64,000 nt of DNA from Humulus lupulus (taxonomy: Eukaryota; Streptophyta; Magnoliopsida; Rosales; Cannabaceae), in NCBI RefSeq assembly GCF_963169125.1, contig NC_084795.1, positions 144,683,766 to 144,747,765 on the forward strand, written 5' to 3'. Each line of letters opens with the position of its first letter. Position 1 is the stretch's first letter. Under the pieces are notes generated by a model. That model saw only the letters and a program-made list of their open reading frames with translations, did not search any database and had not been told where the DNA came from. Below are positions 33,450-45,514 of this stretch, piece by piece. Made by a program: the position numbers and the translations under genes.

Positions 33450-36183
33450 CTAGCCTAGCTTGCCACTTAGCCAGAAGCTCGTCCTAAAGGGTGCCAAAGA
33501 AGATTGTGTCGAGATCGTCATTGTTGGCTCAAATTCTGTACATGGCCTTGTCAACTGCTCAATCCTTCTCTGCTTTAACTCTTTGAGGAGGTGAGCCTTT
33601 TCACCCTCTATTATGTCAAAGATGACCTTTTTCTCCTCCTCGAGCTTGGCATTCAGCTTCTCAAGCTCCTTAGCTCTGGAGCTCTTCTCTATGAGCTCGG
33701 CATTCAGCTTCTCCAGCACCTCAACCCTTAAGTGTTTCTCTTTGAGCTCAGCTTCCAGTTTCGACTTTGCAGCTTTGAACTCGTCAGCGAGTTTGAGTTG
33801 GAGACCCTTCGACTCCTTAGCGTAGGACATGCTCGCATGAACCTCGTTGTTCAACTTGTAATTTAGCTGGGCAACTACAGCAAGAGCCTAACACACAAAC
33901 AAATCAAGTTAGAAAATTTTTTGGGTAAAATTCCAATAAATAATGATGTAAGAAAAAATACCGAGGAGATGAGCTCGGTACTCTTGTCATAGTGGTCATT
34001 GGAGTCCTGAGCGTTGACTAGGAATTTCCATTGGGGAGCCCCGAGATTGCTGAAGCTTTGGCCCACTCGAGACAGGACATCCGAGCCAAGAGTGGCATCG
34101 TGAGTCCTGGCAGCGTTGTCAATGACATACTCATCGGCATAAGCTGAAATCGACAACAAGCGCTCACGAGTGGGAGTTGGTTTCTTCGGAGCTGGTGCAG
34201 TTGGTCTGAGTGCTTGGGTAGCAGGAGGCGGAGAAGGAACAACTTCCATAGGAACCCTGACCTGGGGGTCGGAGGTCGCAACTTGACTCAGAAGTGGAGG
34301 GGTCAGAAGAGGAGGAGTCACCTCGGTCCTTTTAGGGACTTTGGTAGGTCGACCAGTATTATGTGACGCTCGGGCACGTGCTTTGTTTGGCCCTCGAGTG
34401 GTTATTGAGCATGGTCTCAAGGTCGGAGTCCATAGTGCCTACATAATCAAATCACATTAGAAAGTGAGCTCAAAATGCAAAGGTAAATGTGAAGCAGATA
34501 GTTAATGAAAACAAATAAACAAGTGACAAGAAAACTAACTGGAACTCTCCTCCGAGCTTGAGCTCGGCGACCAGGTAATCCCCCTATCTTTAGAGGAGGC
34601 TGGGGGAGTCCCTTCCCTATACGTGGAAGTTAACCTCGAAAGGTCCCTATAGTCATTTGTTCCATATTGGATGGATATCCCATCCCAAACTTCATTTAGA
34701 CTATACATTGTTTGGTATTTCCCTAGCCAACTATCGAACCTATGGACCCTATCATCTACCCAAGACCATACATGGAAGTTATCCCTAGAATCTGAGAAAT
34801 TGGATCATGGTATCGTGTCTATGTTTAAGAAGGGATGGACACCACAAGGCCAAGCTGAGAATGACCTTACCTCTGTCACTCGAGTTGGAGTCCTCGTCGT
34901 TGGCGTCATTCCCCGAGCACGGACTCATGTGACGGCGAGCTGGGGATCATGCTTTCAAGCTTCACTTTGGAGGAAGCTTGTTAGTGGGGAGTGGCATATG
35001 CTCCAACTTCGTGTACTTCTGGTAGGTGGTGTCGTCCTTTGACTGGTCCTGCTCCAAAAGACCACAGGCTCGAAGCTTATCTTCATGAAGAAGATAAGAC
35101 AGGGAGCGCCTATCGTATGTTAGCTAGAGCAGAGCTTCCTTGTGCTCCTTCATTGCGTCCGTAGGGGTAGGATGGCGATAATTGGCTGAAGAGTCGAATA
35201 CATTATAATTAGTTCGAGCCTAATCGAAATTCGAGCATGAAAGGAAACGGGGTCATATACTTACGAATTTTTCTGAATGAATAAAACTTTGAGGGTGCGA
35301 GGCCGTCTGTCCAAAAGAATGTCAGCTTGACGTTGGGAGGATGGTTGGGCATGTCCTCAAAAATCTTCTTCTCCTTGGGATGGCTCGACAGGTAATAGAA
35401 GCCAGCCCCTCCCCGATCTCGGGAGGGGTTACTTTTCATGCAAAAGAGATACAGGATCTCCTTTGGCAAAGGTCCTTCCCACTTTAGTTCATGGTATAGC
35501 GACCTTAGGGCTGAAAAGACCCTATATGAATTGGTCTGGAGTTGGAAGGGCGCGAGCCCAAAAAAATCCGGAAAGTCCTTAAAAAAGGACTTCAAGGGCA
35601 ATAAAGCTCCTGCCTTCATATGCTCATGACTCCAGGCCGCGGGCTTCAATTTATTGTCAGGACGGCCATCTCCCGGGGCGTAGCAGCTTCGTTCGTTGGA
35701 GGCAGGAGCTCAACACCTCAGCAAGCTTGACAATCCTAGGCCGTGACAAGCCAGGATGTTGGCGATTTGTCCTAACGAAGAAACCGAGCTCCAATAATGC
35801 TTGGCCTCGAAAAATTCCTCCCTCGAGGTAGGAATGGTAGCTGGTTGGGAGGTGGATGGGCGATTTGATGTCTCCATCAGCGATAATATGAGATCACCCG
35901 GCTTGAAGGCCACTGTTACTTTGAGCTTGGGATTGAGAGGGATCGGTCTAAGCTCTAGATCCAGGTCTGGACAGATCGCAACCCGAAGTTTTTTCCTTTA
36001 CCTCTCTTCAACTTCGTCGATTTCACGCCGGAAGTGAGCTCGAATATCTTCTTGCTCACACCTCACTTTATGCTCGCGAATCAGCTGCTGATTTCGAGTG
36101 AAAGGCGATTCAGAGCTTCGAGTTATCAGAGAATAAGGAATTGTGAGCACTGACCCCCACCGTTTTTCAAAATTCTGCGACAT
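33450..36183 (-). pseudogene. Antisense accessory gene of element A (Transposase_28 / gypsy-type transposon family), multi-exon
   Basis: Read on the minus strand, the ATG at 36183 follows directly after a splice acceptor (TTGCTAG, 36190-36184) that closes a possible 5'-UTR intron with donor GTAAGT at 36738. The N-terminal domain appears in pieces: FEKRWG..., IRAHFRREIDEVEE, VAFKPGDLILSLME. At 35649-35209 comes the family core, with GALLPLKSFFKDFPDFFGLA, PFQLQTNSYRVFSALRSLYH, GFYYLSSHPKEKK and VKLTFFWTDGLAP. A Ser/Pro-rich exon ends at a GTTAGT donor (34539); acceptor ATGTAG is at 34439. The next exon (about 34438-33962, Pro-rich, basic) ends at donor GTATTT (33961); acceptor TTAG is at 33888. 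The last exon encodes a coiled coil (LEKLNAELIEKSSRAKELEK). Three or more stops interrupt it. Function unknown. Confidence 0.78.
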
Positions 36184-36941
36184 CTAGCAACAAAGAAAAG
36201 GGTGAGGGCCAGGCATACAAGAAATAAAGGATAAAATTCAAGATAGTTCGAGCTCGAATGCTCGAAACCATGGAATAAACTCGATTGAAATCTCCAAAGA
36301 ACGGGGTTGAATTCAGGAAGAAACCAAGCTATTGAAAAGGTCAGACTTCAAATGTGTATTTGACGCGAAGGGGGGAAAGTGGATTTATTTTAAAGAATCC
36401 CGGATTTTCAGGGAAAAAGTTGACGGTTACTCAAAAAGTTGACAATTTTGGGGAACGTGCAATTTAAAACCCTAATTTAGTACCCCATTTCTTGGTCTAC
36501 ACGATACGTTACCCATAGTCTAAAAAAAAATAACAACAAAATAAAAAGCCATATTTGCATCCTTTACAAAAAATGTGGTTTTGAAACCCATGATATCAGA
36601 AGAACCAAAAATCTACGCAGTATCGGCAAAAAACATTCTAGTGCAAAACTGGTAAATATGCTTACGGTGCAATAGAGACACAAAAATACACGAAGGAAAA
36701 ATACATATAACCATATGGAATCAATAGCAGAGACTTACACACGGTGGCCGGTAGATATAGAGAAATTGATGATCGAAGGAGTGGTTCCAAGAAAGCTTTC
36801 ATGGAGTCGTAGACGCCAAGAGATTTTTGTTTTCTCAGTTCGGAGAACATGCAAGGACAAGACAATATTTTGGTTCTAGTTTTTCCTTTTTCTCTCTGAA
36901 AGCTTGAAAATGAAAGTGAAGAAGGAGAGGAGATGAGAGTC

Positions 36942-36950
36942 TATATATAT
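36942..36950 (-). promoter_or_regulatory. TATA box of the antisense gene, element A
   Basis: The minus strand reads GATATATATAGACTCTC at about 36953-36937, followed downstream by a CT-rich leader (36935-36890), the usual shape of a plant core promoter and 5' UTR. It sits about 280 bp inside the 3' LTR and points away from it, toward the antisense frames. The position matches the TATA box of element B at 46091-46100. Confidence 0.62.
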
Positions 36951-37211
36951 CTAAATCCCAAAAGGATGCCAAAGGTCAGGCTAATAAGGGTCATTGGCCT
37001 GATTCAGTATCTGATCTAACGGTCGGGTACAAAGGTGATGATGGCGGCATAAAGTTGGCAAGCGAATAGACGTGGGCATGGTACAAAAGCACTCAAGTAC
37101 TCTGATTAAGAAATCCCTGGTTGACGCGTGTCCACTCTTCAGTACATTTAACGATATAGTTTCCAAGGAGGGCAGTTCAAAAGTTTCCTTCTTATAGGAT
37201 TTGAACTGATA

Positions 37212-37228
37212 CTTTTGAGGGGGAAAAA
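37212..37228 (+). other. Polypurine tract, element A
   Basis: CTTTTGAGGGGGAAAAA lies immediately before the 3' LTR (TGCTACATCC). Position and composition fit the plus-strand primer. Confidence 0.85.
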
Positions 37229-37901
37229 TGCTACATCCAGATTTCAGGGTTAAGGAGTTACGATCCTGAAATCTAGGCTCATTAGGTGTAAGCTCGAAAT
37301 AAGTACAGTTATCATATCATCCTTCATTCGGACCATTTTGCTGTAAATGACGACCTCGAAAGCTTGACGAGTGCGTAGCCTCGAATATGCTCTAAGCTCG
37401 CAATAGCCATGGTTCAACACTTATATATATTTCCTGATGCTTCTTTTTCCTTTAGACAAGATGGTTCGAGCTCGAGAAGTGTAACCTCGAATGCGATGAC
37501 TTCGTTAATGATTATTTGTTATAAGAGGCGAAGTAAAATGATGAGCTCGTGATAAGCGAATAGTCTCGGAGAGGTAATGGATTTCGTATTTGATCTAACC
37601 GGTTACATATGAATGTATTTATTGTTGTAAAATCCCTATGTTTAAGGGATATTATATAATTTATTAACCAATCCCACATTTTATGGGATGTTTCCGTGTA
37701 CGTAGCAAATAATTCATTAAATGAAATTATGTTATTGATTTACAAAATATCTTCCTGAAATATGTGGGAACGAATTCTGAAACCTTCTCTATAAATAGAG
37801 AGGGAAACTCCATTTGTAAGGCACCGAAATCCTGAGATCTTGAGGGAAAACTCTGGGCAACTATTCTCTGAAAAGATTCCAGAAGACTCTAAAACGCTAA
37901 T
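37229..37901 (+). repeat. 3' LTR of element A, first part
   Basis: This aligns with 25188 onward, including the TATA box near 37789. It is broken at 37901 by element B; 37897-37901 (CTAAT) is that insertion's target duplication. The rest of this LTR is at 47551-47687. Confidence 0.92.
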
Positions 37902-39244
37902 TGTGGATGCTCAAAATTCAACAGTTATAAAAAGGCCAAAAGCGCGTGATAAGCTCCCATAAATGCCTAATTACATGCCTGTGCCGTGAGGCCCTTGGCC
38001 AACCATCTTCTCGCAAGGAGGCACACGAGGCTATTCTTGGCCCGTCTAGGACACATACACCCTGTGGGACCGCCTAGCCCTGCACCTTGTGAGATCCATC
38101 TCACGCACCTATCACCCACGCCTCATGGGAAAGTCTGATGTACTTCGGGCATATCGCGCCAACTGCTTAAGGGCCCTGTCTCACGCCCGCGCGCCCACGG
38201 CCTCGCGCCCCTCACGCCATGGCCTCGCGCCCGCGCGCCCCTGGTCTTGCAATACGCGTGTCCTTAGGAGCCTCGTTGGAGACACCCTCGCCACAGCCGC
38301 ATCCTAAGGGTCCTCGCGAGAGGCGTGTCCTTAGGGGGCCTCGCCACAGCTGCGTCCTAAGGGGCCTCGCGAGACGCGTATCCTTAAGGGCCACACGAGC
38401 GTCATATGAGCTGCACCACCAAGGGCCTCGTGAGGGAGGCATCTCGCCTCGCACACCCAGCCATCTGGTGAGGCCACATCATCTCTAGCCCCCAGAACTA
38501 CCTCGCACACCTATCACCTATGTCCGGGGGTGGCCTTGAGGTGCTTCGGGCATCTCGCACCAAGGACTCGAGAGCCCCACCTCGTGCCACGACCCTTACA
38601 TACCTCAAGTGTCTCACTCCCTACACCTCGATGTGGTATCTCTCACGAAGGCCTATCGAGACTCTAGCATTTAGAGTTAAAAGCCCAAGTATGATTCAAA
38701 AGGATCATGCTAGTACAATCTTGTATGGGGTACGGACTTTAAGACCCTGTATGTCAGGTACTGACACTCATACCAGTCGAGTAGTGAGAGTCCTGGGAGA
38801 AGGGACATGGCCTGTGTGTCTATGGCCAGATGTTAAAGTCGACACCACCACCACCTGTACCACTATCCCTGTCACCATTCCTCTGACATTCGTACGAATC
38901 AAGTAGTGGAGACATCCTCATGGTACCTGGCAATGTACTGGAACCAACATCACTACCCCTGAGACCACTCTCCTAATAGTGTACTTGTGTACCACCTGGT
39001 CCCCTGGACCAGCATGTATCCAGGGCCATTAGAGCCTACTATAAAATGAACCCCACTTCCACATGGAAGGGGGTTGGAAAAAACACTGTAGCATTACACC
39101 ATAAGAAAAACAAATTCAGGTCACCATTTTTCTTCTACAAGTGTTCTTTTAGTTTCCAATTAGATCTTTAAAGTTTTTCTTTTGATAATATCTACGTTTC
39201 TGTTTTTCTAACTTAACTTGGTTGACGAGTTCTCACTGTCAACA
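37902..39244 (+). repeat. 5' LTR of element B
   Basis: 1343 bp, unusually GC-rich between about 38150 and 38480, with iterated CCTCGCGAGA and GTGTCCTTAGGG words. A TATA box (CTATAAAATG, 39039-39048) lies about 200 bp before the 3' end. Open frames at 38089-38906 on both strands fall in this GC-rich stretch and repeat in the 3' LTR; they are not genes. Confidence 0.93.
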
Positions 39245-39247
39245 GTT

Positions 39248-39265
39248 TGGCACCATCTGTGGGAA
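39248..39265 (+). other. Primer-binding site, element B
   Basis: TGGCACCATCTGTGGGAA follows the LTR after a GTT spacer. It resembles the TGGCGCCGTCTGTGGGAA-type site common in Tat/Ogre elements. The exact tRNA should be checked by alignment. Confidence 0.75.
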
Positions 39266-39313
39266 GAATAGATTGCAAGTCACTGGTCTTCAGTCGATTC
39301 CGATAAGAAAAAA

Positions 39314-40105
39314 ATGCCGCGATGTTCGAAACGGTTGAGAAAGTCGCGCGAGGTGGAAGTCCACCTTGATGGAGATCAGCTAAAAGCCTCCATGAAGGAT
39401 CCTCCTCCACCTGCAAACATGGAGGCCCCAAGGGAGCCTGAGGTGGCCAGAGACAAAAGGGAGGCCTCGTCCCTGACAGTCCCACCCGAGGACGATCGCC
39501 CAAGGTCTGTGACTGCCCCGGCGTCGATGAGTTCCTGCCTCCAAAGTTGCCAAAGGTGCCAAACCCTGGTCGACATGATCCAGGCCCTTCAAAGCGCCGG
39601 ACTGACAAGCACCGTTGGGTCCACTCCGTCAACTCAAGCTTGAAGTCTCAATTCTACGAAGACAAGATACGAGAACTTCACCAAAAGAATCAGAATTTAG
39701 AGACCACTTTGGAAACACATGAAAGAGGTGCTAAATGGGTTGTTGCAAGGGAGATCAAACGTGACACTCCCTAAGCGCAAAGAGAGAGACCAGAAGGAGG
39801 TAGAAACCACTGTCCCAGTAGATGACAGAAAGATGCGACTCTCCACTAGTAACACTCCCTGAATGAGGGAACGCGAACATCCCGGACCATCGAAACAGCC
39901 CCAGAAGCCAGAGCCGAAGACCAATGCTGCCCCTCATAACGATGTCAAGGTCACCTCAGATCTACGAGAAGAACTCAACAAAAAGAGGGCGGGTAAAAGG
40001 ACCACACCCCTTGCGGCTCCCCGGGGAGGCGAAGGGAGGGGGGATCCTAACCCATCCACGATGAGAGATTCCTTGAACTAGTGGAGGCGAGACCTGGACA
40101 CAGAA
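39314..40105 (+). pseudogene. gag: Gag N-terminal region, element B
   Basis: It starts MPRCSKRLRKSREVEVHLDG at 39314 (basic, then acidic and proline-rich) and stops at 39641. The same region continues as a decayed coiled-coil-like stretch (KNQNLETTLETHERG, about 39685-39730) and a charged segment (KQPQKPEPKTNAAPHNDV) to 40080. Several stops and frame changes occur. Comparable variable N-termini precede the capsid core in element A, but the sequences are not alike, so the two elements are separate families. Confidence 0.72.
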
Positions 40106-41228
40106 ATGAGAAGCCTACGGAGCAAAATCGTCAATGCCTCTGGAGGTCAAGCCTTTGAGGACGAGTTCGACCATGAGTCGTCCTTCATCAAGGAGATCCA
40201 AGCCATCCGGCTCCCAGCCAACTTTAAGGAGCCCCATAAGACCCCCTACGAAGGAAGCACAGATCCAAAATACCATCTGGACACATTTAACGATCTGATG
40301 AAATTGAGGGGAGTTAGTAGTGGAGCTGGATGTCACTGCTTCGCTGTCACATTGAAAGGACTTGCATAAAAATGGTTCAAAAGACTTAGACCGGGGTCCA
40401 TCAGATCCTAGCAACAGTTTTCTGATGAATTCCTCCAGTAGCAACATGCCGTACGGGACTACACGATGCCAGGCACCAGCCTCGCCAATGTGAAGCAAGG
40501 AGAAAATGAGAGTCTAAAGAGCTACATTCACAGGTTCAATATGGAGGCAGCTAAAGTAGGGAACTTGACTCGCAGAGAGCTAGAAATGGCCATCACAGGT
40601 CGAGTGCGCCCGGGAAGCAAGTTATGGGATAACATGCTCACGAGGGAGGTCATAGACTTGGATGATTTCTACGAGTGAGCACAAAAATATATTCGCGTGG
40701 AGGATGGTCACGAGAGCCTCAAAGCCGGACAAGGCCAGTCTGCCCTAAAACCTTCGATCCGAGAAAACCAAAGCGGTGCAAAGAAGAAGGGGGCTATGAA
40801 GGAACGAGAGATGATCGACCCCGGAAGCATCAACGCTCTAATGAGCGCATACAGGGCCCCTACACCTTTTACACTGACCTCACCCATGCGAGAGAGCATA
40901 TTTTCGTTACGAACGAAAACCAGGTCCCTTTCAAAAGGCCCCCACCGATGAAAAAAGACCGGTCTAAAAGAGACCCCAGCAAGTATTGCCAGTATCACAA
41001 GGATATCGGCCACACCACCGCGGAATGCAACCATTTGAAGGTGGAAATCAAGGAGCTCATCCGCAGGGGACATTTAGGCAGATATGTGCGCAAGGAGAAC
41101 CAGAGGCCAGAAGAAGGAGCATCCCCGCCGCGGACGCGAAAAGTGGCCCCAAAAGTACAGGGAGAGGTCAGGACCATCTTTGGAGGTCCAGGATTCGGAG
41201 GGGATTCAAGGAAGGGACGAGACAAATA
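40106..41228 (+). pseudogene. gag: Gag capsid core and zinc knuckle, element B
   Basis: The core reads RLPANFKEPHKTPYEGSTDP, KYHLDTFNDLMKLRG and VTLKGLA-stop-KWFKRL, with stops at 40367 and nearby. It then continues from 40466 with NVKQGENESLKSYIHRFNME, the counterpart of NESLKGYLTRFN in element A. After a frame change, 40675-41229 has REHIFVTNENQVPFKRPPPM and an intact knuckle C-QY-H-KDIG-H-TTAE-C at 40987-41028, followed by HLKVEIKELIRRGHL. The knuckle would bind element RNA. Three or so lesions separate it from an open frame. Confidence 0.87.
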
Positions 41229-41271
41229 AGCCAAGGAGGCCAAACAAAGTCCACCACCGTGCATCTTAAGC

Positions 41272-41933
41272 TTGGAGCAATGCCCCCCGAAGAGTTTCAA
41301 GGGCGAGAATGACTCAATAACTTTCACTGAAGAAGACACGCAGGGGGTACATTTCCCTCATAATGACCCCCTAGTGCTGACTGTCCAGCTTGCGAACATG
41401 AGAGTACATCGGGTCCTAGTGGATAATGGAAGCTCTGTAGACATCCTGCATTGTCTCGCTTTGGAGAAGATGGGACTGAACGTCCGACATCTGAAACCCT
41501 GCAATACCTCCCTTTACGGGTTCATAGGGGACTCGATACAGCCCCTAGGTGCAATCGAATTAGCCCTCACCATGGGGAACAACCTAGGCAAACCACCATA
41601 ATGGCGAACTTTGTTGTGGTGGATTGTGCCTCAGCCTTCAATGCGGTATTAGGGAGAACCTCTCTGAGAGAATTGAAGGCGATAACTTCTGTGTATCACC
41701 TAGCTATGAAATTCCCAACCCCTGGGGGAGTAGCATGCATGAAATGGGAGCAGAAGGAAGCGAGGGAATGCTATAACATGTCCCTCCGCACGGCCACAAA
41801 ACCATCGGTGCCGATGGAAATGGTTGTGTATGAAGGCGCGATCCACACGAGTTGGACCCACGAGTTACGGAACACCTCAAGAAATACTACTAGTGAGGCT
41901 TCTGCACCTGGTGCAAAGAGGACCTATGTTTAG
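41272..41933 (+). pseudogene. pol: Aspartic protease, element B, frameshifted
   Basis: Part one (41272-41601) reads HFPHNDPLVLTVQLANMRVH, then the active site VLVDNGSSVDILH and LYGFIGDSIQPLGAIELAL. A frameshift near 41590 moves the protein to another frame: FVVVDCASAFNAVLGRTSL, ITSVYHLAMKFPTPGG. It stops at 41931 after APGAKRTYV. In element A the same domain leads straight into RT; here no RT follows. The D-N-G active site is intact. Confidence 0.86.
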
Positions 41934-43260
41934 TTTGTTCCTTGTTATGTTAGCTTAGTGAGTAAGAATCAAAGAGGCTACCTAGGTAACCTCCCAATTA
42001 GATGTAACCCTTTTTTTATATACGCCACTGTAAACCACATGCTATGAATGAAACTGTTCACAACTTCATGTGCTATTTTTCTCCTTTGTGTAAGCATCAA
42101 TCAAAGTGCCTGCCAAAATAAACTTCACCAGACACTTGGGGGGGGGGGGGGGAATAGTGGCCCGTGAAGGCAAAGCATACAGCAAATAGGAGGATCCTAA
42201 AAAGGACCCTCTATTAAGAAGATCCTAAAAAGGACCCTCTAACAGGAGGATCCTAAAAAGGACCCTCTAACAGGAGAATCCTAAAATGGACCCTCTATCA
42301 GGAGGATCCTAAAAAGAACCCTCTAACAGGAGGATCCTAAAAAGGACTCATCATATCAGGAAGATCCTAAAAAGGACCCTATATCAGGAGGATACTAAAA
42401 AGGACCCCTTGGATCAGGGCCTTAAACGAATTCTTTAAAAAAAAAAAAGCAATGCAATGCATGGTGAACCCTAACAAACAGGGAGGAGACCTTGCAAGGC
42501 ATCTCCTGAGGTTCACAAGGATTAGCTGCCCTTACGAACGTCAAGGATGCGAAAAGGTCTTAAAAAAAAAACAAGCTCCCAAATAAAGGCAGATACTCTC
42601 TCAAAGGGAGAAGCCCCATAAGGAGCACCCGCCGATAAGTCTAGAACGACCACCAAGCTATCTAGCCAAAAAGGGTCCTGAAAGAGACCCTTGCAAAAAT
42701 AATACTATGAATAATGACGAGAAGGACGCTTCTCAGAAAAAATAATAAGCGCGCGCAAAAATATATAAAAGGATAGCTAGAACCCAAGGGGTCAAAATAT
42801 CCTTATAGAAATAGTCAAGGGGCACTAAAAAGGACCCATTGAACCCTTTCACATGGGCTCCAAAGGACCTCTAGCCTGATAAATAAAAGAGGGGAACCTA
42901 CCAAACCCCATCATACAGGCTCAAAAAGACCTCAAACACAGAGGAATAAGAGATGAATAACCGCATATGTATATATTAAAAAAGAGTCTTGGTAACATGG
43001 CAAGGTTCAAAAAAAAATTATTACAAGCACAACAAGGCTCAAATGAGCATACACCCACAGTGGGCTAACTGGAAAAGATTATGAAATAACGATCTCAGGG
43101 CCTCCTGCCCTTGGCATTCCACTCAGCCGCCCGGGCGACGGCATGCTCGCCAAAGGAGGAGAAATCGAAGTTTGGATCCTGCTTCCATACACCATAGAGG
43201 GGGCACTCTATAGACCTATACTCAATGGCTGACTTGTCTGCCTCTAAGGAGGCAACCCTC
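41934..43260 (+). other. Non-coding region of element B with poly(G) and tandem repeats
   Basis: No coding frame. It holds a 15-G run at 42138-42152, the 28-bp repeats at 42188-42412, A-rich tracts (42436-42447; 42562-42571) and further AAAAAGGACCC-type words to about 42840. It separates the plus-strand gag-protease from the convergent antisense gene, as in element A. Confidence 0.6.
42188..42412 (+). repeat. 28-bp tandem repeat, about eight units
   Basis: Units are of the form AGGAGGATCCTAAAAAGGAC plus CCTCTAAC. I count eight consecutive, slightly varied units, the last two less regular. Each unit core TCCTAAAAAGGA is a near-perfect inverted repeat (TCCT ... AGGA), so the array could form a series of small hairpins in RNA. 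Confidence 0.85.
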
Positions 43261-43262
43261 TC

Positions 43263-45514
43263 CTACGACGCAGATACATCAGCCTTAGCAACCTCAAGTT
43301 CGGCCTCTAGGGAAGCGACCCTCTCCTGCGACGCAGCCGCGATAGCCTTGGCACCCTGGAGTTTGCCCTCTAGGCTGGTGACCCTTTCCGGCAGCATCAT
43401 GGCCTTGACAACCGCCTTCTTCTTCCTTTTTGACGAGGCAACAATTTTTGCCTGAGCCTTTTTTAGCCTAGAATTGGTTTCATCAAGCTCTCTCTCGAGC
43501 TCCTGGACCCAGGCCGTAAGACGGTCCCTCTCAGTACTAGACACAGAAAGATTGTGAGCCGAATCGGCAAACTGCTGAGCCACAGTATAGGCCTGCACAA
43601 GAAAGATAACAACAACAATGATAAGTAACAAAAAAGATATATATATTGATATATAATAAGGCAAACACAAGATGCATGAACTCACCGAAGCAGTAGTGTG
43701 CATCAAATTCTCCCCAAGGTCTGAAATGGCGAAACTCCCAAGACCATTCCAATCAGCTTCGGGGAGGTCTGAGGTGATTTGGACATACCCCGCCCGTAAG
43801 AGGTCACCATGCGATTCACCCAGGGCATCCCTTCTGAGTCAAGGGTGCCTGGCTGGGTAAGGACAGACGACCCGCTCGCCAAAACAGGAGGGGGCACAGG
43901 AAAATTGGAAAAAGGAGCCCCTGGTAGATCAGGAAGGGGTGCAGGAAGATTGGGAAAGTAAGCCCCCGATGGACCGGGGTCGAGGGGAGCCTGAGGAAAG
44001 GCGTCAAAGTCCGCGGGGTCAAGGATAAAAAAATGCCTCGGTATGGCCTGTTGACCTGAGGATTGGGAAGCCATGTCCAGGTCAAAAGGGACAAAGGGAG
44101 GACATCCCCCGGGAGACGAGGATAGATTGTAAGGTCGCCCGTGTCCAAGGGAGACTTCCTACGGCACATTTTCAGCCTCACCTTCACCCAGGCAAGGCTC
44201 AGCCGAGGAAGCCTTCATCCTCTTTGACCCAGGACTAGTCTGTAGGAACCTGTGATCGGAAACCGGGGACAGCTTGTGAAGGTTAAGATTTTCCACAGTG
44301 ATAAGATCATTCATGGCGTCCGCTTCCGACCCAACAACTTCGAGTATGGCGAACTGCTCAGCATGATCCACACCATTGTCGACACAAACATAAGTTATAA
44401 AACATTAAGTTTTAACAAAAAGAAAAAAGAAAAGAAAAGGTGGCTCGAGGTACTTACTGGGAGCTGAACGGAAGTGCTCGCGAACAGAAAAAGGGCCATT
44501 CATGAAGAAAAAGTCCTGCTTCTAGGACCCCGGGTTGGACACTGCGCCCTCTATCCAAGGGACATCATTATTGTCTTTTTGCAGGTAATAAAAGCCCTTG
44601 GATTTTGGAGAGGGCATTAGATTATACAGGAAGTGCACCTCTAGCGCCGTAGGAGCACGTTTGGCAAGTTTTGCAAGCGCGATAAAGAGGCAGCTCAAGG
44701 TCAGCCAACTGTTGGGTGCCCGCTGAAGTGGAGCAAGGTCAAAGTAGTTGAGGACCGCAACGAAGAACGGTTGTAATGGGATGGTACCACCCGCCTTCAG
44801 GATATGCTCACTAAGGGCCACGAAGCTGGGACTAGGGCAGTCAGCCCGGCACTTGTCCGAAGGGGTGTATAAGGCGTACTCCGGAGGAACATGGTAGTGC
44901 TTTACAATTCCCATCAGTTTTTTTTCAGACACGTGGGACACCAGGGTGGATGGCAGTAAAGGGGCATTGTCCTGTTCATTAATGGACACCTGTCGTTGTC
45001 CTCCCTTTGGCATATCTGCAAAACCAAAAGAAAAAGGTGAGGAAGAGACAGAACACTTGACCCTCCATTTTCTCTTCCTAGCAAGAGTCTTCCACCAGGG
45101 CACCAGCTGCGGAAGCGCTAAGCTAGGGAAGATCGAAAATAAGAGCTGAAGAGAAGCAAAAGCAGACCCATGACAGTCATCAGGCAAGGATGGGCTAGAA
45201 GGCTCAGGCGGAAGATGTCCTTCCATAAAATCCAACTTCCCCTGCAAATCTAAACGGGTCACCCTAAGGCTCGCTACATGGTCACTAAGGTCAGGAGGGA
45301 AAGGTGCTCCGTATCCCCTCAACACCGAGTCAATTTCACTTTCTACCACCCAAATTTTATGCCTAAGTTCAGCCATGTGCTCAAGATGATGAATACGGGC
45401 CTGCCTTAAGGTGTCATGGTCTTGGTAAGGGTTTTCCTCAGGGGACTCTGAGTTCGAAGACAAGTCAACAAACTCAACTCCCGGAGGAATGTCGAATGGA
45501 CCGTCACTTGCCAT
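43263..45514 (-). pseudogene. Antisense accessory gene of element B (Transposase_28 / gypsy-type transposon family), multi-exon
   Basis: The likely start is MASDGPFDIPPGVEFVDLSS at 45514; the frame is open farther upstream to 45655. The family core reads YHVPPEYALYTPSDKCR, ILKAGGTIPLQPFFVAVLNY, FDLAPLQRAPNSWLTLSCLF and GFYYLQKDNNDVPW. At 44522-44524 a TAG sits where the family has tryptophan; the frame continues past it as KQDFFFMNGPFSVREHFRSA to a GTAAGT donor at 44457. A second exon (about 44350-43686) is acidic then Pro-rich (FPQAPLDPGPSG) and ends at GTGAGT (43685); its acceptor GTGCAG is at 43593. The last exon is a coiled coil (LERELDETNSRLKKAQAK; ERVTSLEGKLQGAKA). One stop and possible frame changes are visible. 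Function unknown. Confidence 0.8.

Noticed and set aside
34671..35042. 123-codon plus-strand ORF
   Set aside because: Antisense to the Ser/Pro-rich exon region of the element A accessory gene; no recognisable features on the plus strand.
38089..38906. Several GC-rich ORFs, repeated at 46200-47207
   Set aside because: They lie wholly within the two LTRs of element B and encode no recognisable protein; length reflects GC-rich sequence lacking stops.
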